A DNA stretch of 64,000 nucleotides from CADEFQ01 sp035433705 (lineage in GTDB: Bacteria; Pseudomonadota; Gammaproteobacteria; Steroidobacterales; Steroidobacteraceae): assembly GCA_035433705.1 (NCBI GenBank), contig DAORVK010000001.1, positions 60,052-124,051 on the forward strand, written 5' to 3'. Below, one piece after another: positions 7,978-15,138 of this stretch. A model generated the notes under the pieces. That model saw nothing but the letters and a program-made list of their open reading frames with translations, ran no database searches and was not told the origin of the DNA. The position numbers were made by a program, and so were the translations under genes. Numbering within the stretch: the stretch's first letter is position 1; the number at the start of each line of letters is the position of its first letter.

Positions 7978-9577
7978 GGATCGCGGTTTCGATCTCCTCC
8001 CCGACACGCTCGCCTGAGGTTGCGAGGCGATTGACACTCACGGCGCGCACGCGGCTCGCGCCTGACTGGTGCGTCACGAGGAACGCCTGGAACTCGCCCG
8101 GGCGCGTGAGTGCGAAGCCGAGGAGCAGATTCACCTTGCCCGCGGCCACCGTCTCCGGCGGGTTCAGCCGTTCATCGCAGATCACGAACCAGCGCTCCGC
8201 GGTCGTGCGGCCGATGAAGGCGCCCTCGTCCTCGAGCCCGGCGAGAAACGCTTCGACCTGCGCGCGCAGTCGCACCCAGGCGTCGGGCCGATCGTGCTGA
8301 AAGACGATCCAGCGCGTGCCCTCCTCGACCGACGCGAGAATGAAGAGCGCGAGGCGGCGCGCCGCGAGCCAGGTCCAGTCCGCAGGGCCGGAGCCGCCTG
8401 CGCCGAGCGTGCGCGGGCTTACGCTGCGGCGTGCCAGCGGGCGCACCGTCATGAAAGTATTGACGCCGAGCTGCGCGAGCCGCGCGCGCTCACCGTCTTC
8501 GACCGCGACCGCGGTGCGCAGCGCGGGCCGCAGCACCGGCTCGTCGCTCTCGCCCGCACTCCACACGGGCGAGGCGGCGTCTCCGCGTGCGATGAGCCCC
8601 GCTGCCGCGCCGCAGGAAGCAAACACTTCGTAGCGGCCGCGCACGCGATCGAGCGCGAGCACGCGTGGAAAATACATCACGGCCTGCTCGCTGCGAAACG
8701 GCCAGGGCTTCAGCGCATCGACCGCGGCGGCGGCGGTAGACCAGGCGGTCGGCGGATCGACCACCAGCATCGCGTGATAATCGCGGCAGACGCGCGCGGC
8801 GACCATGAGCGTCGCGAGGCCGACGTCGTCGGTGCGCGTAAGCGGCGGCACGCACAGGAGGTCGAAGTGCGGCGCCCCGCGCAGCGCGAAGAGGCCCGTG
8901 CCCCGCTGGCCCGAGCCGATGATGTCGTAATCGGTGAGCGGCGCGCCATCGTCGCCGTCCGGGTTCGAGGCAGCATAGCCCACGAGCAGGCTCGCATGCC
9001 GCGAAGGCGTGCGCAGTGGCCGTTCGCGCGGCACTGCGTCCCGCACCCGCACCAGGCGAGAATCCATCAGCACCGTCGCGACCGGTCGGTCGCTGCCCGG
9101 GAGCACCGAGAGGCGGCGGAAGATCTCCTGGTCCTCGATGCGCTCGGAGTCCGGCGTGCGGATGCGCTGCACGACGAGATTGAAGCGGTCTTCTTCGTTC
9201 TCGCCGATGCCGTCGAGATCGACCGAGGCGCGCAGGTACTCACGCGAGCCCGGCGCGAGCGCGACGAGCGTGAGCGGCGCGCCGCCGGTCGGCAGCGTGA
9301 GAGTCGGCGGGCGGGCGCTGTTGGCGACACGCACCACGATGGCCGTGCGTCCGCCGTTCTCGAAATACTGCTCGAGCGCGTAGCTCATCGTCGAGGGCTG
9401 CCAGAGGCCGCCGAAGAGGCGCACGTACTCGGCGAAGCTGTGGATGACGACGGGCGCATCGACCGGGCCCTTGAGCGCGCGGCCGACGAAGGCCGTCACG
9501 CCGGTCGACGCGCGTGCAATGGCGTGCCCGGGCCCGCTCTGCTCTGAAATGTCGAAGCCAGTGACGGCGTCGGCCAC
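7952..9577 (-). CDS. Phage/contractile injection system tail-sheath-like protein (orphan)
   Basis: About 541 residues if it starts at GTG 9577, which has GGGGGG five bases upstream; ATG 9610 and ATG 9640 are alternatives. The N-terminal part has the sheath pattern IARASTGVTAFVGRALKGPV, then FAEYVRLFGG and a YFENGGRTAIVVRV segment. The C-terminal part has the sheath handshake-domain pattern RRLALFILASVEEGTRWIVF, then WVRLRAQVEAFL and a late CDERLNPPE block. Sheath proteins polymerise around a tube and contract in myophages, R-type pyocins, T6SS-like and extracellular injection systems. No tube, baseplate, spike, chaperone or AAA gene is nearby; neighbours are housekeeping genes. It looks intact and full length, so it is not obvious phage debris. 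Confidence 0.85.
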   Translation of the reverse strand: MADAVTGFDISEQSGPGHAIARASTGVTAFVGRALKGPVDAPVVIHSFAEYVRLFGGLWQPSTMSYALEQYFENGGRTAIVVRVANSARPPTLTLPTGGAPLTLVALAPGSREYLRASVDLDGIGENEEDRFNLVVQRIRTPDSERIEDQEIFRRLSVLPGSDRPVATVLMDSRLVRVRDAVPRERPLRTPSRHASLLVGYAASNPDGDDGAPLTDYDIIGSGQRGTGLFALRGAPHFDLLCVPPLTRTDDVGLATLMVAARVCRDYHAMLVVDPPTAWSTAAAAVDALKPWPFRSEQAVMYFPRVLALDRVRGRYEVFASCGAAAGLIARGDAASPVWSAGESDEPVLRPALRTAVAVEDGERARLAQLGVNTFMTVRPLARRSVSPRTLGAGGSGPADWTWLAARRLALFILASVEEGTRWIVFQHDRPDAWVRLRAQVEAFLAGLEDEGAFIGRTTAERWFVICDERLNPPETVAAGKVNLLLGFALTRPGEFQAFLVTHQSGASRVRAVSVNRLATSGERVGEEIETAILQGIVLDS

Positions 9578-9724
9578 TGATGCCCCCCGTAATCCGCCGG
9601 ACTGTAGCATAACGGCGACAGTGCGCAGCGGGCGGCTCAATCGGTCCGGATCAGTGAACAGTGCCGCGTCGCCCGCGAACGTGTGATAGTCGCGGCCGCG
9701 CGGCGCCCCACGCCCATCATGCGA

Positions 9725-10963
9725 TCAACCCTGCGGCTTCTTCGCAGTTGGCGCCTTGCTGCTCGCGGCGCCGCCCGTATTGCTCGCCGCGGGGGCGGGC
9801 TCCGCCTCGTTGTCCGAGAACATGTCCTGGAAAGTTTTCTCGTCGATCGGCAAGCCCGAGACGCCATCCCAGTTGGCGCCCTCCGGCACGCGATTCTCGA
9901 CCACCGCCGCCGCCGCCACTTCGGCAGCGACACTCGCGCTGCCGCCCGCGATCGGCGCAGGAATGCCGCGCGGCTCGTGCGAGATCGCCGACACGGCTGC
10001 CCAGTCGATCGTCTCGCCGCGGGCCTTCAGCTCCTTCTGGATGCGCGCGGCGAGCTGCTTCGACAGCAGTTTCTTCGGCGCTTTCGCAAAGTCGCGCGGA
10101 TCATCCTCGAGCACGTCATAGGCCTGCAGGTAGAGCTTGCCGGCGTGCCAGCCGAAGAGGTACGGCTGATTCACGACGCGCACCGGCGTGCCGATCGGCG
10201 CGAGTTCGAACAGCTGCAGGATGTCTTCGGGGTAGAGCCGGATGCAGCCGTGGCTCGAGCGGATGCCGACGCCGTAGGGCTTGTTGGTGCCGTGCACGAG
10301 GTAGCTCGGCCAGGCGAGGTACAGAGCGCGGTTGCCGAGCGGGTTGTCGGGCCCCGGCAGCACGACAGCGGGCACCGGATCGTCATTCTCCGCATGCTCC
10401 TTGCGCACCGCCGCACTCGGCCGCCACGTGGGGTCTTTCATCTTGCGCGAGACCTTGGTCACGCCTTCTGGCGTTGCCCAGCCGACGCGGCCGATACCGA
10501 TCGGATAGGTGTGCACGACCTGCGGCTCTTGCGCCTTGCGCGGCTCGAAATACCAGAGGCGCATCGCGGCGAGGTTGATCACGACACCCTGGCGAGGTGC
10601 GTTCGGCAGGATGAAGCGGGTTGGCACCACGACCTCGCGGCCGACGCCTGGCAGCCACGGATCGACGCCCGGGTTCGCGCGCACCATTTCCTCATAGCCG
10701 ACGTTGAAGCGCCGCGCGATGTCAGAGAAGGTGTCGTCCTTGCCGACCACCGTCTTCTGCACGACGCCGACGACATCCTCGTGCTCCGGCTCGATCGTGA
10801 AGCGGCCCGTGGCGACCGGCGGCGCGTACTGCGGCGGCGGCGGCGGTGCTACAGGCACTTCGGGCGCGGGCTTGCGGCCGAAAGCATTGTCGAGCAGCGA
10901 GCATCCGGCGAGGAAAACCAGCGGCAGCGCGATCGTGGCGGTACGGGAAATTGTGCGGGGCAT
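9725..10963 (-). CDS. L,D-transpeptidase (YkuD) lipoprotein with LysM-like domain
   Basis: About 412 residues from ATG 10963 (an in-frame TTG lies one codon earlier). A lipoprotein signal peptide ends in LAGC with lipidated Cys near residue 21, followed by a Pro-rich linker. A LysM-like region follows (about residues 65-112, KDDTFSDIARRFNVGYEEMV), then the YkuD domain with its signature HGTNKPYGVGIRSSHGCIRL and catalytic Cys. Such enzymes make 3-3 peptidoglycan cross-links or attach proteins to peptidoglycan (ErfK/YbiS type). The C-terminus is an Ala/Pro/Lys-rich tail. It reads in the same direction as the sheath gene, 147 bp upstream of it. Confidence 0.93.
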   Translation of the reverse strand: MPRTISRTATIALPLVFLAGCSLLDNAFGRKPAPEVPVAPPPPPQYAPPVATGRFTIEPEHEDVVGVVQKTVVGKDDTFSDIARRFNVGYEEMVRANPGVDPWLPGVGREVVVPTRFILPNAPRQGVVINLAAMRLWYFEPRKAQEPQVVHTYPIGIGRVGWATPEGVTKVSRKMKDPTWRPSAAVRKEHAENDDPVPAVVLPGPDNPLGNRALYLAWPSYLVHGTNKPYGVGIRSSHGCIRLYPEDILQLFELAPIGTPVRVVNQPYLFGWHAGKLYLQAYDVLEDDPRDFAKAPKKLLSKQLAARIQKELKARGETIDWAAVSAISHEPRGIPAPIAGGSASVAAEVAAAAVVENRVPEGANWDGVSGLPIDEKTFQDMFSDNEAEPAPAASNTGGAASSKAPTAKKPQG

Positions 10964-10987
10964 CAACGCATTATCGCACTTTATCGC

Positions 10988-11485
10988 TCAAAGGAACGTC
11001 GGGGTATTCCGCTGCTCGTTCCGGTCTCCGCCGTCGTGCGGGAAATGCCGCGCAAGCACTTCCCCTACCGCTCGCACGCCGTCCACCACGCCCTCGCCGT
11101 AGCGGCCGGCGCGGAACGCGCTCTCGATGCCGCGACAGATCGATTCCCAGTCCGCTTTCGGCACGCGTGCCGCAATGCCGCGGTCGGCGATGATCTCGAC
11201 CTTGTGGTCGGCCATCAGCACGTAGATCAGCACGCCGTTGTTGCCGGCCGTGTCCCACACGCCGAGCAGGCCAAAGACCGCCAGTGCCCGCCCATGCGCC
11301 GTGACACCGAAGTAGAGGTCGGACAGGTCGAGCGCGGTCTCGATCGCGACGCGAATCTCGCCCGCATGACGGCTTTCAACCTCGCCTATTGCGCGCTCGA
11401 TCGCCACACACGCGGCCCGGCCGAACCGGCGGTGCGTGAGCCACCAGGGCGTGGAAAGATGCCGAATCCAGCGCAGCGGCGACAT
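10988..11485 (-). CDS. TPM-domain protein (second of a tandem pair)
   Basis: 165 residues. The TPM (TLP18.3/Psb32/MOLO-1) domain is recognisable in HAGEIRVAIETALDLSDLYF, VLIYVLMADHKVEIIADRGI and the GRYGEGVVDGVRAVGEVL end. It has no signal peptide or clear membrane segment, unlike its upstream paralogue. Its ATG abuts the stop of that gene (TGAATG), so translation is coupled. The module LemA - TPM - TPM is common in proteobacteria; the function of the soluble member is not established. Confidence 0.85.
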   Translation of the reverse strand: MSPLRWIRHLSTPWWLTHRRFGRAACVAIERAIGEVESRHAGEIRVAIETALDLSDLYFGVTAHGRALAVFGLLGVWDTAGNNGVLIYVLMADHKVEIIADRGIAARVPKADWESICRGIESAFRAGRYGEGVVDGVRAVGEVLARHFPHDGGDRNEQRNTPTFL

Positions 11486-12391
11486 TCACCATCTCCCCGA
11501 GGCGCCGCCGCCTCCAAAGCCACCGCCGCCACCGCTGAAGCCGCCGCCGCCGAGACCACCACCGCCGCCGAAGCCGCCTCCGCCCCAGCCGCCACCCCAG
11601 CCACCGTGGCGCGGCCCGCTCGACCACTTGCCGCCGCCGAGCGCAGACAGGAACAGCGACAAGAGCCACGCGCCCACTCCCGCCACGATGGAGACCCCGA
11701 GCGCTGCGAGCACGACGTAAACAAGCACGCCGATGGCGCCGCCGGTCAGCAGGGAACCGAAGACGCGACCGAAGATGGCGCGCAGGATGCCGGAGAAGAT
11801 CAGCACGCCGAAGAACAGCATCGGCAGAAGCTGGGCGCCGCGACCCACGATGCCTTCGCCCTGCCAGCGCTCGTCGGGCGGCGGCAGCGCCTCGCCGCGG
11901 ATCACGGCGATCATGCGGTCGACGCCGGCGTCGATGCCGCCGTAGTAGTCGCTCTGCCGAAAGCGTGGCGTGATGGTTTCCCGGATGATGCGGCTCGTGA
12001 TCGCGTCGGGCAGCGCCCCTTCGAGGCCATAGCCGACTTCGATGCGCAGCTGCCGGTCGTCCTTCGCGACGAGCAGCAGCACGCCGTCGTCGGGCTGCGC
12101 GCGCCCGAGCTTCCAGGCGTCGACCACACGGATCGAGTACTGCGCGATGTCTTCCGGCTGCGTGGTCGGGACGATGAGCACTGCGACCTGCGCGCCCTTC
12201 TCGCGCTCGAGCGCCGCGAGTTTCCCCTCGAGCGCCGACTTCTGCTCTGCCGTGAGGGTGCCGGTCGTGTCGGTGACGCGCGCGGTGAGCGGCGGGACGG
12301 CCTGCAGATCCTGCGCGCCCGCGCCGGTAGCCACTAGCGCGAGCGCGAGCGCCAGCACGCCGCGCGCAGCGATCAGGCGCCAGCTCTTCAT
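11486..12391 (-). CDS. TPM-domain membrane protein with Gly-rich tail (YgcG-like)
   Basis: 301 residues. A signal peptide ends at GAGA near residue 26, followed by a TPM domain (about residues 35-170: LTARVTDTTGTLTAEQKSAL, AVLIVPTTQPEDIAQYSIRV, DDGVLLLVAKDDRQLRIEVG, YGLEGALPDAITSRI). Two or three hydrophobic segments at about residues 185-245 follow. The last 50 residues are almost entirely Gly with Trp/Phe/Ser, a tail typical of this family. The TPM domain should face the periplasm. It sits 19 bp after lemA and directly before a second TPM gene, forming a three-gene unit. Confidence 0.9.
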   Translation of the reverse strand: MKSWRLIAARGVLALALALVATGAGAQDLQAVPPLTARVTDTTGTLTAEQKSALEGKLAALEREKGAQVAVLIVPTTQPEDIAQYSIRVVDAWKLGRAQPDDGVLLLVAKDDRQLRIEVGYGLEGALPDAITSRIIRETITPRFRQSDYYGGIDAGVDRMIAVIRGEALPPPDERWQGEGIVGRGAQLLPMLFFGVLIFSGILRAIFGRVFGSLLTGGAIGVLVYVVLAALGVSIVAGVGAWLLSLFLSALGGGKWSSGPRHGGWGGGWGGGGFGGGGGLGGGGFSGGGGGFGGGGASGRW

Positions 12392-12410
12392 GACGATCCG
12401 GTCTGCGCCC

Positions 12411-13025
12411 TCAAGTCGTGGGCAGCATGGGCGTTGCTGCGCCGAAATCGACCGCGGGCGGCTTCGCGATCTCCGCTTCGTTCTCGACGGTGAAATTCGG
12501 TTTCAACTTGAACTTGAAGAGCATCGCGGTGAGGTTCGTCGGGAACGAGCGCACGGTCGTGTTGAACTGCTGTACCGCAGCGATGTAGCGATTGCGCGCC
12601 ACCGCAATACGGTTCTCGGTGCCCTCGAGCTGCGCCTGCAGTTCGAGGAAGTTCGTGTTCGACTTCAGTTCGGGGTAGTTCTCGGTGACCGCGAGCAGGC
12701 TCTTCAGCGCCGTGGTGAGCTCACCCTGCGCCGCCTGGAACTTCGCGAGCGCCGCCGGGTTGTCGAGCAACTCGGGGGTCACCTGGATCGAGCCGACTTT
12801 CGCGCGCGCTTCGGTGACGCCGAGCAGCACGGTCTGCTCCTGCTGCGCGAAGCCCTTCACGGTCGCGACGAGATTCGGCACCAGATCGGCGCGCCGCTGG
12901 TACTGGTTCACGACCTCGGACCAGGCGGATTTCACCGCCTCGTCCTGCGATTGCAGCGAGTTGTAGCCGCACCCTGAGAGCGCCAGTGCGACAGCCGCGA
13001 CGAAGAGGTGTTTCAGTGCCCGCAT
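12411..13025 (-). CDS. lemA: LemA family lipoprotein
   Basis: 204 residues. The signal peptide has a lipobox-like ALSGC, with Cys near residue 19. The LemA core is clear: YNSLQSQDEAVKSAWSEVVN, QYQRRADLVPNLVATVKGF, LLAVTENYPELKSNTNFLEL and RNRYIAAVQQFNTTVRSFP. LemA proteins form long helical bundles anchored in the envelope and are usually encoded with TPM-domain proteins, as here. The biochemical role is unresolved. It is first in the lemA-TPM-TPM unit. Confidence 0.93.
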   Translation of the reverse strand: MRALKHLFVAAVALALSGCGYNSLQSQDEAVKSAWSEVVNQYQRRADLVPNLVATVKGFAQQEQTVLLGVTEARAKVGSIQVTPELLDNPAALAKFQAAQGELTTALKSLLAVTENYPELKSNTNFLELQAQLEGTENRIAVARNRYIAAVQQFNTTVRSFPTNLTAMLFKFKLKPNFTVENEAEIAKPPAVDFGAATPMLPTT

Positions 13026-13055
13026 GGGTGTGCTCCCTGTCCCGAAATGGATCCG

Positions 13056-15119
13056 CTACCAGATTTTCACACGATCCGCCGGCGTCCGATACAGCTTGTC
13101 GCCCACGTCGACGCCAAAGACGGCGTAGAACCCCTCGAGGTTCGTCACCACGCCATCGACGCGAAACCGCGCGGGGCTGTGCGGGTCGGTGACGAGTCGC
13201 ATGCGCAGGTTGTTGTCCCGGTATTTCCAGCGCCAGCTCTGGGACCAGCCGAGATAGAAGCGCTGTGCGCCGGTGTAGCCGTCGATCACCGGCGCGGGCT
13301 TGCCGCCGAGCGCAAGCTGGTACGCGCGATACGCGACCGCCAGTCCGGAAAGATCGCCGATGTTCTCGCCGAGGGTAAGGCGCCCGTTCAGGTGCTCCCC
13401 GTCGAGCACCGTGTAGGCGTCGTACTGGGCCACCAGCCTGTCCGCGAGCGCCTTGAAGCGCGCCGCGTCGTCGGCTGTCCACCAGTCGCGCAGATTTCCG
13501 TCACCGTCGTACTGGCGGCCCGAGTCATCGAAGCCGTGGCTGATTTCGTGACCGATCACGCCACCGATTCCGCCGTAGTTGACCGCGTCGTCGATGGCGG
13601 CATCGAAGTACGGTGGTTGCAGGATCGCTGCCGGGAACACGATCTCGTTCATCGCCGGGTTGTAATAGGCGTTGACGGTCTGCGGTGTCATCAGCCATTC
13701 GCTGCGATCGATCGGCGCGCCGAGTTTCGCTAGGTCGCGGTTGAACTCGTACCCGGTCGAGCGCTGCACATTGCCGTAAAGATCGTCACGTGCGATGGTG
13801 AGCGCGCTGTAGTCCTGCCATTTGTCGGGGTAGCCGACCTTCACCGAGAACTTCGCGAGTTTCACCTTCGCGGCGGTGCGCGTTGCCGGGCTCATCCATT
13901 CGAGTGTGTCGATCGACTGGTCGAACGCGGCCATCAGGTTTGCAACGAGCTCCCGGATCCGCGCTTGCGATTCCGGCCGGAAATGCCGCGCCACGTACTC
14001 CTTGCCGACCAGCTGGCCCACCTGCGCGTCGAGCAGCGCGACGCCGCGCTTCCAGCGCGCCGGCTGCTCCTCGACGCCCTGCAGCACCTTGCTGTGAAAA
14101 TCGAAGTGCGCGGTCGCGAAAGGCTTCGCGAGGTACGGCGCCGAGACGTCGAGCAGCTGGAAGAAGAAATACTCGCGCCAGGTCGCGACCGGCGTGTCGG
14201 CGAGCAGCTGCGCGAATGCCTGCACGAAAGTGGGCTGGTTGACGTCAACCGTGGCTGCCGGCACCCCGGCAGCCTGGAAAAAGCCCGCCCAGTCAAAGGA
14301 TGGCGCCAGCGTCGCAAGCTCCGCGGGTGTCTTCCTGTTGTAGGTCGCAATCGGGTCGCGGTTCTGCACCCTGGACCACTGGATCGCCGCGATTGCAGTC
14401 TCGAGGAACGCAATGCGCTGGGCGCGCGCGGCGACGCTTCGCGCGCCGGCGAGCGTGAGCATCTGCCCGATGTAGGCGAGGTGCTGCTTGCGGAAGGCCG
14501 CGTTGGTCTTGTCCTGTTTCAGGTAATAGTCGCGGTCGGGCATCGAGAGCCCGCCCTGCGAGAGAGTGCCGATGTAACGCGTGGCATCGCCCGAGTCCTG
14601 CGACACGTAGTAGTTGAGCGGCACCCGCTGCAGCACGCGCTGGGACTCGCCGAGGAAGCGCACGACGTCGGCGTGCGTCAGGATCCTGCGAATGAGTGCG
14701 AAGCGCGGCTCGAGGGGCGCGAGACCGGCCTTGTCGATCGCCTGCTCGTCCATGAAGCTCGCGTAGAGGTCCCCGATCTTCTGGCCGTCGGAACCCGGGG
14801 CGTGATCGGTGCGCTGCGCGGCCTCCTCCGCGATGGCGCGCACGTCTTGCTCGGCGCGCTCATCGAGGATCGCGAACGTGCCCCAGCTCGAGCGGTCTTC
14901 CGGGATCGCTGTATCGCGCAGCCACTTGCCGCCGGCAAAAGAATAGAGGTCGTCCTGCGGCCGCACGTTCGTGTCGAAGCCGGCGAGCAGCAGGCCGCTC
15001 GGCCGTGGTGGCGCGGGCGGCGCGATTTCGGTGGCGGAGGTTTGCGGAGCGGGCGCCGGGGTCGACACCGCGCAGGCAGTCAATGCCGTGACCGCGACGG
15101 AGGTGATGAGCGTTCGCAT
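13056..15119 (-). CDS. pepO: M13 family zinc metallopeptidase (PepO/neprilysin-like) lipoprotein
   Basis: 687 residues, normal for M13. A lipoprotein-type signal (ALTACAVS, Cys near residue 16) suggests envelope attachment. The N-terminal M13 region starts with FDTNVRPQDDLYSFAGGKWL. The catalytic domain has NAYYNPAMNEIVFPAAILQP, zinc site GHEISHGFDD near residue 525, and the third zinc ligand Glu in GENIGDLSGL near residue 583. The C-terminus ends in VKIW, the conserved terminal Trp of the family. It probably degrades oligopeptides in the periplasm. A 30 bp gap separates it from lemA downstream. Confidence 0.94.
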   Translation of the reverse strand: MRTLITSVAVTALTACAVSTPAPAPQTSATEIAPPAPPRPSGLLLAGFDTNVRPQDDLYSFAGGKWLRDTAIPEDRSSWGTFAILDERAEQDVRAIAEEAAQRTDHAPGSDGQKIGDLYASFMDEQAIDKAGLAPLEPRFALIRRILTHADVVRFLGESQRVLQRVPLNYYVSQDSGDATRYIGTLSQGGLSMPDRDYYLKQDKTNAAFRKQHLAYIGQMLTLAGARSVAARAQRIAFLETAIAAIQWSRVQNRDPIATYNRKTPAELATLAPSFDWAGFFQAAGVPAATVDVNQPTFVQAFAQLLADTPVATWREYFFFQLLDVSAPYLAKPFATAHFDFHSKVLQGVEEQPARWKRGVALLDAQVGQLVGKEYVARHFRPESQARIRELVANLMAAFDQSIDTLEWMSPATRTAAKVKLAKFSVKVGYPDKWQDYSALTIARDDLYGNVQRSTGYEFNRDLAKLGAPIDRSEWLMTPQTVNAYYNPAMNEIVFPAAILQPPYFDAAIDDAVNYGGIGGVIGHEISHGFDDSGRQYDGDGNLRDWWTADDAARFKALADRLVAQYDAYTVLDGEHLNGRLTLGENIGDLSGLAVAYRAYQLALGGKPAPVIDGYTGAQRFYLGWSQSWRWKYRDNNLRMRLVTDPHSPARFRVDGVVTNLEGFYAVFGVDVGDKLYRTPADRVKIW

Positions 15120-15138
15120 CGCGCCAGTATACGGGCGA

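Noticed and set aside
11500..11620. Low-complexity GCC/CCG-rich tract that could look like a repeat array
   Set aside because: It encodes the Gly-rich tail of the TPM protein, typical of that family.
9683..12337. Very long open frame on the plus strand opposite the L,D-transpeptidase and TPM genes
   Set aside because: Arg/His-rich shadow frame caused by high GC; the minus strand carries well-recognised families with signal peptides.
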